Part shown: positions 36,113 through 47,043 of the stretch, piece by piece | Numbering within the stretch: position 1 is the stretch's first letter | How the letters are laid out: each line of letters starts with the position of its first letter | Assembly: GCA_951799445.1 (NCBI GenBank) | Contig: OX637293.1 | Span: 7,068,001-7,132,000 of the forward strand | Length of the DNA: 64,000 nt | Reading direction: 5' to 3' | From: Pseudisothecium myosuroides | Lineage: Eukaryota > Streptophyta > Bryopsida > Hypnales > Lembophyllaceae | The notes under the pieces: model-generated | The model's input: the letters and a program-made list of their open reading frames with translations, nothing else | Database searches by the model: none | Told to the model about the DNA's origin: nothing | Program-made: the position numbers and the translations under genes

Positions 36113-36536
36113 TAAGGTAGAAGCACCAGTGGTCGGTCACTTAAGGAATTTAGGAGCAGATCTTGCGCAGTAAGAGGTGGTGGAAATTTTTCCCATCTAG
36201 GAACTAGGAAAATAGGAAATAGGGGATTTGCAGAATTTTCAGAATTTCATTCCCAAAATTGAACTTACAGTGAAACTTGGGAGCCAAAAAAGTGCATTTC
36301 ACCAATAGCCAAATGAATGTCTAGAGTTTTCCAATTCCGCGCATTCAAGAACTACTTTCCCACTTACTATTTTCCTACTTAGTTTCTTGCTCACTACTTT
36401 GGGACATGATGTGTCATAACCTTATTAGTCCCAACCTTGAAAAGGAACAAAACAAAACATTCAAGCCTTGGTTGGAAATATTGCACCCCTATGGGCTGGG
36501 TACTAGGCGTGGTTGACTACTGGTGCTTCTACCTTA
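36113..36536. mobile_element. MITE with 28-bp terminal inverted repeats
   Basis: TAAGGTAGAAGCACCAGT at 36113 is answered by ACTGGTGCTTCTACCTTA ending at 36536. Pairing continues with mismatches to about 28 bp. Taking TA as the target duplication leaves termini AGGTAGAAGC. 424 bp, no coding. Related right-hand ends occur near 20115 and 46468. Confidence 0.75.
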
Positions 36537-36677
36537 GCAAAGCTTGAAGTTGGACTCGCATATGGCTCTAAAAGCATCCACATTCGGACATACCGGCCGT
36601 TACATGTTCATTGTTGGTACATCACCAAATGCAACTAGTACATTGATGTGAGCAATATGCACCTTTCTGATAATCCA

Positions 36678-37620
36678 TTAACCCCTAAAGGACCGGCATG
36701 CGTTTTTTGGCCGTATAGAAATTTTGGGCAGGTCCGTGTGATTAGAGATTTCCATATTTTAAGCTGAAATTTTAATAGAAGGTGGGCGCGAGGAATATCA
36801 TTTTCATGCACTAAATTTCAAGACATTTGGAAATAGGAGTCAAAAGTTATGGCCAAATATGTTACTTTTTTTCGTAACTGGGCAGTCCGGGCAGCAAGAA
36901 AATTTTTGCAAAAATTTGATTTTTTTTTTAAATATTTTTTTTCTTGTAGATTATATTTTTGTCTATCTGGAAAGCTTTGATTCATTTCATTTGGATCTGT
37001 TATGAGAAAGTTATGGACATTCTTGTTTTTCGGGCAGTTAGAGCATCTTCTTGAAAAAAATAACTTGTAGGATTCATTTCTAAATGCTATTTTTGCAATT
37101 TAAAAAAAATAAAAAATTCTCATGGTTTAGTTTACTTGCTAGAACAATCTCACCTTTGGGATTAGTGTATTTTAATTCCATCTAAAATATATTAATGTTT
37201 TAGATTTTCCTTCTATCTCGTACCTACTTCTACTTAATAAATTTTTTAGGAATGATAGTTAAGTTTTTTTGAATATTTTTTTTTCCCTATACTCTCAACT
37301 CAATTCTCCACTATAAATATTTGAAGCACAAAACTTGGTAGTGAAAAAATTTTAAGTACAAAATGTTTAAAGTCAAAAAATCTAGTCCCGCAATGTGCTG
37401 AAATACTTGTTTTTTCCACTTTAAACGCAAATATCTTGCAATCTGAGTGGTCAAAAATTCTGAAATTTTTTCCACACATTCTCATACTAGTTAGGTGTAA
37501 GACCCTACGGTTAGATGTGAAAAAAAAAACATTTTTCATTTTTTTTTACCCCTTGCTATAGAAATGGCAGTTTTAATGGTTTTTTTGGCAGAAAAAAGGC
37601 CTTGGGCCTGTAGGGGTTAA
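36678..37620 (+). mobile_element. TTAA-flanked non-autonomous element (piggyBac-like), copy 3
   Basis: TTAA at 36678-36681 and 37617-37620 flank 935 bp beginning CCCCTAAAGGACC and ending GGCCTGTAGGGG. The size, termini and interior (GGAAAGCTTTGATTCATTTC, then AAAGTTATGGACATTCTTG) match copies 1 and 4. No transposase. It holds two sites of the bipartite motif. Confidence 0.8.
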
Positions 37621-38739
37621 AGCCCACGCATCAGTGTTTTCAGGAGTGAGAAAAGAACAAAAATAACAGTCACAATCTCAGAGGAATTGGAAGTGAGTTA
37701 GGAAATGGAGGTTCCCAATTTTTTGGATTGAGAATGAATTAGAGCAATACAATTTGGAAAAGACAATTGAATGCAATAGTTATTTAATTTGCATTTATGT
37801 GCAACTATATTTGCCAATCTCAACATAATATATGGAAATAATTACATAGAAAGAATTGCAAAAGGCGCGTCCCTTTTTGCATCTTCAACAACATTGACAA
37901 TGTTTTGGAGGGAAAGCAAACACAAAAATGGGACAAGTGGATTGTCACTTTCTAGAAAGAAGGTCACCATTAAAAAATACGGTATAGTATATAATACAAT
38001 GTACAAAAATATTTTCAAGGCTTTTAGATAGAATGGTCAGCAACGTGCTCTTTTAAGTCTATTTTCCATCTTCTATTGTAGACCTTGGCTTCAATGACCC
38101 CGGTATGAGTGTCATTCAATCATGGAAGAAGTACAATAAATTGAGCTTGTGTCAATTTTGAACAAGAAGATTCTATGTACACCCATGAGGCCATGATGAG
38201 TGTTTTTCATATTAAGCATGTATATTTGTCTATCATTTGTTTTCTTATTTAGTACAGTTATTATATAGGTAAAACAACCCATACGTTATGGCCTTAAATC
38301 CCATCCAAGCCCTTAAATAAAAACTTGACCCTATTTTGTAGATGATTAATTTTGTATTTTTTAACCTAGGTGATTGTGCAAAACACTTGTACTTTTTTTG
38401 TCACATGTTGTGTGTTGATTAGTGTTTTGGCCATAACTTTTGCATTTTGACTCCAAATGACTCAAAATTCACAAGCAAGTTACTCACAACTATTATATAC
38501 CTAATCTAGTTTCTTGGAGTTTTTAAAAAGTGTTTAACTATTTAATAATTTAATAACCAATTTTATGTCACAAATGCCAATTTTGGGTTCTTTTTTAACA
38601 AAGTAATACCCAAAGAAACAAATTTAGAGCTGAAATTTAGAGGGGATGGTCTTGTAGTATACTTCTAGCTACCATCCAAAGGATTTCTAATTATATTTTG
38701 TGTAGAAGTCCACAAACTGAGCCTCTTTCTACTAGCATC
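37621..38739. other. AT-rich stretch without a gene
   Basis: No supported gene. One site of the bipartite motif lies on the minus strand at 38431-38459. Confidence 0.5.
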
Positions 38740-39404
38740 AATCCAGAGAAGGCATCTTTTTGCACTATCCAAGCAATCTATTCTACTAGGTGCAAATTGT
38801 CACAATTTCCTCTGTGAGTTCATACAAAGTGTCACATTTTCATCCACATTGTTTTTCATGTATTTGTTCTTACTAAATCCTAATGACTTCCCCACAACTT
38901 CTCAACGAAATCGTGCAAATTGATAAACCCTTTTTGGTTCCATTGCATTGCACTGGGATTTGTTCTCGTATGGTTTGTTCGTGTGATTAAGGTTACGTCA
39001 ATGCTTCTTGGGAGAAATATTCACTATAGCATTTTAGTTTTATATTTGATAGCAAAACTTGAAATGAAACCCCCTCCCTCTGTCAACATTTTGTGTGCAA
39101 AGCCGTTTTTCAGAGAAAGTGGGGAGCATATTTTCCAAGGCACATTGATACACCAAGGTATGTATGTCTAATAGGACCCAAATAAACACAAGTTGAGCAT
39201 GGTTTGTTATATTACTTCTGTTAGCAATTGAGAAAACAATTTGAGTATATTTAACATGTATTTTGTGGACACTGTGTGCGTAAACTGTGAACTGATTTTC
39301 AAGTGTTTATGTTAGCAAGTGTTGATTATAAGTGTTTCCAACTTGAACCAAAGTTTTCATGGTCAGACATTGAATGTTGTTAAGCAAAAATCTATAATAA
39401 CTTA
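38740..39404 (+). repeat. Dispersed repeat F, copy 1 left part (interrupted by Harbinger)
   Basis: Matches 46139-46854 through phrases such as TTTTCATCCACATTGTTTTT, AATAAACACAAGTTGAGCAT and AATCTATAATAACTTA. It resumes at 45227 after the transposon and continues, interrupted again by a MITE, to about 45730. Confidence 0.8.
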
Positions 39405-40659
39405 AGGTACGTTTTCACTCGGCTTTATGTACAATCGGTATTAAAATTTAATAGGGAATATTGTAGCACAGAGAGGTTGATTTTTGCGAAAATTAAGGAT
39501 GCGTAATTCATGGGATTTTTATAAATCCGCGCTGTTCACATTTGTCGCTCTTTGGAGTTCACGTTCATTTTGGAAAAGTGACACGTAGGCTTAAAACGGC
39601 TATGAAACGACAGGGGTTCCCACCACCGCCCGCTTTTTCTTCAAATTGAACATCGCCCCCTCCTTCGGCCTTCCCCTCCCCGTCAATCACGGTCTCAAGC
39701 GTTGCACTTGCCTTCAATCTTGTCATCCTCTCCCCAAATTTCTCTATGTTGTTGGTTGCTTCCTCGTTTTCTTTCTTAAATTTGTTGCTTATCTGGGCGA
39801 TTTCATCCCTCTGGTGAAGATCGACTTCACTGCGGCTGCTTCGTGACTTGCGTTTGAAGCTGTTGGAGTAGGAGCAACTTCGACGTTTGAGCATCCACGA
39901 CAAAACTTCTTCCGCCATAACTAGCACTCAGGTCCAATTTCTGCTCTCTCTCATTCGTAGGTATTTTCATTTCTTGTTTTACGGCCTTCCTGGTTGCCGA
40001 AGCATCGAACTGTGCTTCATAGCTTGTAATGTTGCCACGGAGATGAATTGTCGGTTGCGTTTTTTGTTTCTAGCTCAATTGCTTGTTTGGTTTTGATTAT
40101 GAGATTTTGTCCACAACTTTCAAGTGCGTGGCTTTCCTCTGCTTCTCTCGCATCACCTGCTGGTCGTCACTCTTTGGTTGTCAATGCCGATGCAGGAGAA
40201 GGTCACCTCTACATTGGCAAAGAATAACACAATGGCCTCTAGGGTTTTCTTTGCTGAAGTTTCAATTTTAATTCAAGGTTTTGTTGTTGCAGTGGGGGAG
40301 TCCAAGTGCATCTCGTGCTTCACTGCGCCCTCTTCTTTGACCCCAGCTTCGAGGAGGCTCATTGCCAGGTAAGAGTACGTCAAATTCTTCTATTGTCATT
40401 TTTGTCTCTTTCTGCTTTGTTATTTTGTCCTCCACATCATCCCGTCATTGGAATAAAACGTCTTCTGAAATCCACTGTGTATCGTTCTAATTACATTGCC
40501 CAACAAAGCAGTTTCGATGAAACTCCCTCACAATTTACTTCCAACATGATGCGCACACGTTCAATTGGAAATGTGCAAGCTTGTTACTGATACATTTCTC
40601 TTTGCTCTATCCTACAGAGAAGGCGTTCAACCATCGGCCACAACTGCCACTTTTCCAAC

Positions 40660-42021
40660 ATGGACAGCCGCTCAGATATTCACTCGGCGTTGGCGTTGAG
40701 TGCCTGGTTATTCCTACATCTGCTCACTTCGCCACAAGCTATATTCCTACCTCCTCTGCTCGACAAAGAGGAAGATCATATAGTGCCTTTTGAAGACATT
40801 GTTCGTAATGTGGGGCTACCAATTGATGATCCCTTGGCCACTGTGAGATTCGGTCTACACAGCTTCCGCTTGTGCCCTGCTTTCCATTTGTTGGACGACG
40901 ACCTTAGGTATTGGGTGAAGCCGCGGTCAACAACATGGTTCTCAAGATTTCTTGTGGCCGAATATGACGACACCAGATGGGTGCAGATGTTTCGTATGAC
41001 GAAGCCCACAGTGTTTGCGTTGGCTGCTCTTTTGACCTCTTGTGTCCAAAAGAAAACCACAAAGTACAGGGTGGCCATACCGGTCATCATCCGTGTGGCA
41101 TGTACACTCTTCAAATTGACACACGAGGCATCTTTGTTCATCTGTAGTGAATTATTTGCAATTGGCAAAAGCACTGTTTCTTTTGTTCTTAGGGATGTGG
41201 TACATGCTATCAATGAAACTTTGAGGCACAACATCTCATAGCCTACAGGTGACCGGTTGAGAAACACCCAACAAAAATTCTTGGACCTCTGTGGTTTGCC
41301 AGGCATAGTGGGAACCATTGATGGCACACACGTCTCCATTTCCAAACCACGCCTTGTCCCGGCTGATTACTAATATTTTAAGTCTGGTGGCTATACATTG
41401 AACTGCCAAGCAGTTGTTGATAGTGAAAAACGTTTCTTGGATCTCTACTTGGGCATGCCCGGCTCCACCAATGACTCATGAATGCTCAGGGGTTCCTCAT
41501 TGTATGATTTGGCTATGCACCAGAACTTCTTTGATGAACGACATGGTTCCCAAGGTTTTTCCCCTTACCTTATAGGTGACCTTGGCTACCCACTTCTTCC
41601 GTGGCTTATGGTTCCACATTGCACTCAAGTTCGACTGTCAGTGGCAGAGGCCCTATTCAACAAGAAGCTGCGGAAGGGGCGTTGCGTTGTGGAGAACGCC
41701 TTCGGTATCCTCAAGCAAACATTCAGGGAGTTACTCACTAAATCTGATTTGGACGTTGTTTTCTTACCAGATGTGATCCTTTGTTGTGCAATTTTGCACA
41801 ACATGCTCCTTGGCTAGTCACATGAGGAGGTGGAGAACTTATTCAAAATTCTGAGGACTGAAGGGCTACCGGCCGAGGTGGTGGATGATCCTGCAGGCCT
41901 AAAAGAAGATGCAGATGCCATGCCAGAAACTGTTGCCACTGCTGTGGCTGTTGACAAGAGGCAGCACTTGGGCGTTCACCTTACCATGACCAGGCAACAT
42001 GCAGCACAACTCATCAGGTAA
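40660..42021 (+). pseudogene. PIF/Harbinger DDE transposase with four in-frame stops
   Basis: One frame of 453 codons covers the whole protein. An N-terminal helical region (FRMTKPTVFALAALL, then KSTVSFVLRDVVHAI, helix-turn-helix-like, residues about 108-188) precedes the DDE domain. Catalytic positions visible are Asp in GTIDGTHV (codon 221), Asp in GSTND (codon 272) and Glu in VVENAFGILK (codon 345). CAILHNML is the usual end of the catalytic domain, and an acidic tail follows. Stops interrupt the frame at 41239 (TAG), 41371 (TAA), 41479 (TGA) and 41815 (TAG). There is no frameshift. Each stop is one C-to-T or G-to-A change from a plausible sense codon. The enzyme would have cut and re-joined the element with its Myb-like partner. 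Confidence 0.92.
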
Positions 42022-42393
42022 AGAAATCAGCCATGATATAATCTATTCATGCACTGAAGAAAATAGAAGTTTCGAGTAAGGCATGCATTACATTCACTGC
42101 AGTGGTAGAAGTGAGTAGGTATATGTGACACTTGGCGGAATTTAAATTTTATTTTTTTTGACCTCTGGGGCTTTCAAAAACTGAACAAAAAGCTCTCACA
42201 ATGCTCTCACACAGTGGACTGAACTCTCTCACAAACTGAACTGAAATGTATGATAAAGTATTCGACACTTTCTAACTAAGTGTTTATATGTCACTGACAC
42301 TTCTAATGACTGCATGTCTGTGGGATGCAGGGCCAGCTATTGACTTGCACTGAAGGATACAACAAGTCTTCCTGGGTTGTAGAGTAGGTGCCT

Positions 42394-43755
42394 CTAAGCA
42401 CCAGTAGTTGTCATCTTCTCTTCGTCGCTTTCATATGTCATTGGTGTGGCCTGGCTGTGTTCCTTCAGTCGGGCATCATTTTGTTGGGCTGTCAGTCCTC
42501 CGTCATTGGTAGGCGCAGGTTCACTATTGTGATGTCCTAGTTGGCTGGCGTAAATAGTAGGAGACGAGGCACGGGTCCAAACATGTTGTGCCGTCGGCTT
42601 GTAGCTTTCTTCTCCAGTTTTCTGTGGCAGCATGCTCGGTAGTTCCTCGCTACTGCTCGTGTGTAAGCTCTTACTTAATACAATGGACAACTGAGCCAGG
42701 CAGTTGACAATTTCTCCCTGCTTCAAGATAGACAACCGTGCATTTTCGTTAGCGGCCACTGCATTCTCATACAAACGGCGATCCTTGTCACGCTGGTAAG
42801 CCATCTGTTCACTAAAGAGCTTTAGCTGCACTTTAATCTTCGAGTGCTCCAGAGCTTCACTTGATTTTGCGATGTCACTCATTTGCTAAGCCATAACTTC
42901 TCCCGTAGCCTTCGTGGCTTCAGCTATCAAGGTATGTCCTGACACACTCTTCCTTTGTACTGCAGTGTTGCTTGGGCGCTTTCTTGTAGCATAGGACGAT
43001 GTATCAGATGAACTGATAATGTGCGGGCTGATTCCTGGCGGCAGAGTACGTTGCGGTCTGGACATGGGCGTCCCAGTTGAGGGTGACTGTCCTACTTGAC
43101 GGCATGGCGTGAAGGATGATGTCAGTGGTGACCTTGGAGGACTGCCGCCTTTCGTGTCTTGTACTGCAGCGAGGTCCATCGGGTCATCAGGTTCAGGCTC
43201 GCTGTTGTCGTCTTCTGAAATTGGCTGTTGATGTAGCGGTGCTCTGTAGTTGGCGTCATGGGGTGCAAATAAGTCACGTACATGGGGGGGCTAAATTTGA
43301 GGTCGACTCCCGTACCATTCATCAATGGCATTGAATACTTCAAGAAGAAACTGCTTGGGCAAGCCTTCTTCCTTGCGTGCATTGGGAGTTAAGTTCCAGT
43401 AGTCTTTAACACTTCTGCCGGTTCTGCCATGGTAGTCAGAAATTCTCTTGTAATCTGGAAGGATTTGGTTCCACTTTGTCTTGCATGTTGCAGCATCACG
43501 TAAACAAGGTGAGAGCCCGGCCTTCCTGACTTCTTCTGAGATTTGCAACCACTTGGTGTTGTCGGACGTCATAAGATCTCGTGCATCAAGGACATCGACC
43601 TCTTCTAGAAACATTTCTCTTTTAGCAGCGACGAGTGCCAAAACTTTGTCTTGCTGCCAGTTTGTACATCGTTCCTTCCTTGCTCGCTTATTGTTGCTAG
43701 CACTCCCAGGGGGGCATGGGTGCAGATCGAGGACTGCGAGGAGGGGCTCGTGCAT
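42394..43755 (-). pseudogene. Harbinger ORF1: Myb/trihelix-like DNA-binding protein with two in-frame stops
   Basis: A single minus-strand frame of 454 codons runs from the ATG at 43755 to TAG at 42394. Residues about 28-125 form a Myb/SANT-like (trihelix) domain: WQQDKVLALVAAKREMF, KWLQISEEVRKAG, CKTKWNQILPDYKRISDYH. A proline/serine-rich linker and a C-terminal helical region (EQMAYQRDKDRRLYENAV) follow, as in Harbinger ORF1 and no-apical-meristem-associated proteins. In this superfamily such a protein binds the transposase and the subterminal DNA and aids nuclear import. TAG codons at 43293-43291 and 42888-42886 break the frame, with no indels. It lies tail to tail with the transposase. 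Confidence 0.85.
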
Positions 43756-45226
43756 TCACATTCGGTCTGCTCTGCTGGAATGTCGGCAAAGGAATAGTAC
43801 CTGCACATGGAAGCAAGCCTGATGGTTAGTGACGGTTTATGAGGCCCTTTGTAGGAGAAGGAGCTGCTGACATAGGAGTTGTGAAGGACTGCTGTGGAGT
43901 TTGGCATGGGTAGGACCGACACAAGAGCAAAACTTTCAGAAGTAAAAAAGGTTAGAATCTGAACCCCTACTCCTATATATCATTCTGTTTAAACACGTTC
44001 TCATTCAAGCATCGGAGTGTGTTTGTCTGTGCGCAGGTTTGTGGTACAAGTGGCAACACACGAAGTCAACAACAGGAAGAAGCATTTGAAAAGCATGTCA
44101 TAGAATAAAGTGAAGCAGACATGTACCTTGGGACCACATTTTCATTCTTGTTGTGCATTTGCTTGTTCCATTGTCTAGGTGTACTAGCTCTTTAGTGGAA
44201 CATGTGAAATCATAGTGACTACCAAGAAGAGTCACAAAGACAGTTGTGCATTTTTTCATTGCAGGAAGTGAAATGTGTATTACAGGGAGGTACTCACCAG
44301 TTATTGGCATTCCCATAGGCCTGGTCGGCATTGAGGTTGGTCGGATGGGCGAATTGTATGAGCTTGCCTGCAGTCAATTCTCCATGACGAGGGGTCTCTA
44401 CAATGCTGTAGAGATCCCCGACCACAAATCAAATCCAAACAGGATATAAGTTTTTGGATAAGCATGAGAAAGATGTGTTAATTGGACAAGCACAAAATTG
44501 AAACGAGGAACTTGAAAGATAGCAGAGCTTCCTCATACGGCAAGAAAATGCAGACAAGAATGTTGGAAATTGAAATGCAGTTTTTGACAATGCATACATA
44601 TATTAATGCAGAAGCTTGAAAGTTGCAACAGCATTGCAAGCAGTCGTGCACATGAAGACCTCAGCATTGTACTTGGACAACTCTTTTAAACTCATCACCA
44701 GCATTCTGGAGTGCAGGTGATGAGTAACACTAGAAATTGAGTGTACAATTCAAAGCAGAGGGCGTACCTGAGTAGCTGAGGGTGTCACCAATGTTGCTGA
44801 TGATTTCGAAGACTCTTGCAGGTCCATTTATTCTGTATATGCGCCGCCTCCCTCCCTTCCTGATGTCTAGATAATTTTCCTTCTTTGAGAAAAGCTGAGC
44901 CGACTATTTCGGCAGAAATCGTGACACCGCTATTTCATAATGAAGCTTGACACCTGCAATTAGTAAACACCGCAAGTAGGACTCCCGAAAATCTCTGAAA
45001 TCTTCATTTTGGCAAGAAAGAGCACTTACAAAAAAGTTGGTAATCACGCCGATTATTTATCCCTAAACTTTGGAGCTCTGCACTTAACACCGCAATCACG
45101 ACCCTGCCAACTCGGACTCCAGGTAGGTTTGGTGGATAATCATTGCAGCTGATGTGAACAGAAGCTTTCTTCTACAGTGCAACCACCGTTCTTTTCAATA
45201 GCTTAAGTGCAAGTGAGAATGTACCT

Positions 45227-45730
45227 TTAGTGGTTGCTACCTTGCTATTTGGTGTTGATACCTTAAAATCTGTACTATGTTGTGTTACAGTGGGATAGTC
45301 TCCTCTTAAAGCGACCATGTAAGAGCTGATTGCCGTTTAAGGGAAGCTAAACTTTTTGAAACAATTTTCAGTAAATTTTTGTATGAAGAAGGATGGAATT
45401 GGCATCTAACCCAAGTCGTTTCATATTTTTTTAACCTTTATGGAATTAATTACAAATTTTTGAAGTAGAAATGCAATGGTCACTAAAAGCAACCACACCC
45501 TGAAGTGTACATTGTTGATACATTGAGCAAAGCTAAATGTACCTCTGTGCCATAATTACTTTTAAAGCATGGGTGCTTTTAGAGCAGACTACCTTAATCA
45601 CATTCCAATTAGAAGCAATTAATGGTCATGTCATTATCCTCAAAATTTTAGGGATGAAGGTGAACTCCCCTGTAGAGGGAGGCTTGGCGAACCTCTCATG
45701 TTTAGTAAACCAAACTGGTAGAAATCACAA
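45227..45730 (+). repeat. Dispersed repeat F, copy 1 right part
   Basis: Continues the repeat after the Harbinger element: TTAGTGGTTGCTA, TTGCTATTTGGTGTTGATAC, and after a 305-bp MITE, GGGAGGCTTGGCGAACCTCT. It matches 46852-47043. No gene. Confidence 0.8.
45291..45595. mobile_element. MITE of about 305 bp inside repeat F
   Basis: GATAGTCTCCTCTTAAAGC at the left pairs with GCTTTTAGAGCAGACTACC at the right (about 25 bp, five mismatches). The corresponding stretch is absent from repeat F copy 2, where TTGCAG joins TCACAA directly (about 46920), so this is an insertion. Target duplication unclear. Confidence 0.8.
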
Positions 45731-45796
45731 TGAATATTGAGACCATAGGAGCTTGTCCAAAATCAATTTTGCATTTTCTAACCTTTGCTAGCGATC

Positions 45797-46062
45797 TTCA
45801 ATTTCCAAGACGAACTCAAATTTTTCATTTGTGATAAACTACATATACATTCCAACATTTCTATAGGGGACCAAGTGTTTGGGTTGCTAATTCCTACTCC
45901 TTGCAATACATACTAGTGGGCAATACAAAGTTCTTTCTTAAACAATTGAGGGCCCACATTGATTTATGTTTATTTTGAGTAATAATTAGATCTAATATTC
46001 ACTCAAAATTTTCAGCAAGTAATTCCCTACTTCTTAGCACCTAAGTAGGTGAAATCATTGAC
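45797..46062. repeat. Dispersed repeat, related to 22790-23000
   Basis: TTTTTCATTTGTGATAAACT, CCTTGCAATACATACTAGTG and AAAGTTCTTTCT parallel the 22.8-kb sequence in order and orientation. Confidence 0.5.
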
Positions 46063-46138
46063 TTGTTCTATTTGAATACGTACACATGCTTTTGGAAGAA
46101 AGTGTGGTTTTCATCTATATTTTCACGTTTGATTCATG

Positions 46139-47043
46139 GACATCAATCCAAAGAACTCTTTCTCCACTATGCAATCCATTCTACTAAGAGCAAAGTGTCA
46201 CAGTTTCTCCTTCACTCAAAGTGTCACATTTTCATCCACATTGTTTTTCATCCAATTGTTCTTACTAAATCCTCATGACTTCTCTGAAACTTTTCAATGC
46301 AACCTTGATAGATTGAAAATCTTTGCTATAAGGTAGGCACACTAGTTACCGTCTGTGTACTACATTCCGTCATTATGTAGCAGAGGCGCACATTTCCTTT
46401 CTAGAATGTACTGCATTCATACATGTTGATGGAATGGGGTACACGGATGGGAATTGGTGCGTCTACCTTGGTGCATTTTTGTTGGATACATGAATGCAAA
46501 ATTTGCTACAAAACTCCCTCCCTCATCAACATTTTATATGCAAAGCCACTTTTTGGAGGAAGCAAGAGCATTTCCAGGGCACATTGATGCCGAGATTGAT
46601 GCACCAAGCCATGTTGGGTGAGGTATGTATATCTATAAGGATCTGAATAAACACAAGTTGAGCATGGTTTCAAATTGCCTTAGCTTCTGTTAGCAATTGA
46701 GAAACAAGTTGAATACATCTAACATGTATTTTGTGGACTGAATTTCAAGTGTTTCTGTTAGCAAGTGTTGATTATAATAAGTGTTCCCAAACTTGGCCCA
46801 AAGTTTTCATGGTCAAACATTGTATGTTGTTAAGCAAGAATCTATAATAACTTAGTGGTTGCTAAATGCTAACTTGCTATTTGATGTTGATACCTTAATC
46901 TTTACTGCCTGTTGTCTTGCAGTCACAAAATTACTAATAGAAGCATTTAATGGCCATGTCATTAGCCTCAAAATTATGGTGATGAAGGTGAACCTCTCTG
47001 TTGAGGGAGGCTTGGCGAACCTCTCGTGTTCACCAAAATGAAC
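46139..47043 (+). repeat. Dispersed repeat F, copy 2, with the empty Harbinger site
   Basis: Parallel to 38740-39404 plus 45227-45730. At 46839-46860 it reads AATCTATAATAACTTAGTGG with a single TTA (46852-46854), i.e. the pre-insertion state of the 39.4-kb transposon. It also lacks the MITE. It holds about 250 bp (46330-46580) that differ from copy 1, including a GGTGCGTCTACCTTG element end. Confidence 0.85.

Larger units (their letters stand above)
39405..45226 (+). mobile_element. Complete PIF/Harbinger transposon (5822 bp)
   Basis: Left end AGGTACGTTTTCACT (39405) and right end AGTGAGAATGTACCT (ending 45226) are inverted repeats with two mismatches in 15. TTA flanks both sides (39402-39404 and 45227-45229), the TWA target type of PIF/Harbinger. 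The uninterrupted target survives at 46852-46854 in repeat F copy 2, with a single TTA, which fixes both borders. Inside are the two genes expected for the superfamily, arranged tail to tail: a DDE transposase on the plus strand and a Myb/trihelix-like protein on the minus strand. Stretches 39405-40659 and 43756-45226 look non-coding. Confidence 0.93.

Noticed and set aside
39565..39927. 120-codon minus-strand frame inside the Harbinger element
   Set aside because: Low-complexity, Glu/Lys/Gly-rich, no partner exons; more likely untranslated leader sequence of the transposase gene.
40776..41345. 189-codon minus-strand frame
   Set aside because: It is antisense to the Harbinger transposase, whose frame is clearly the coding one.
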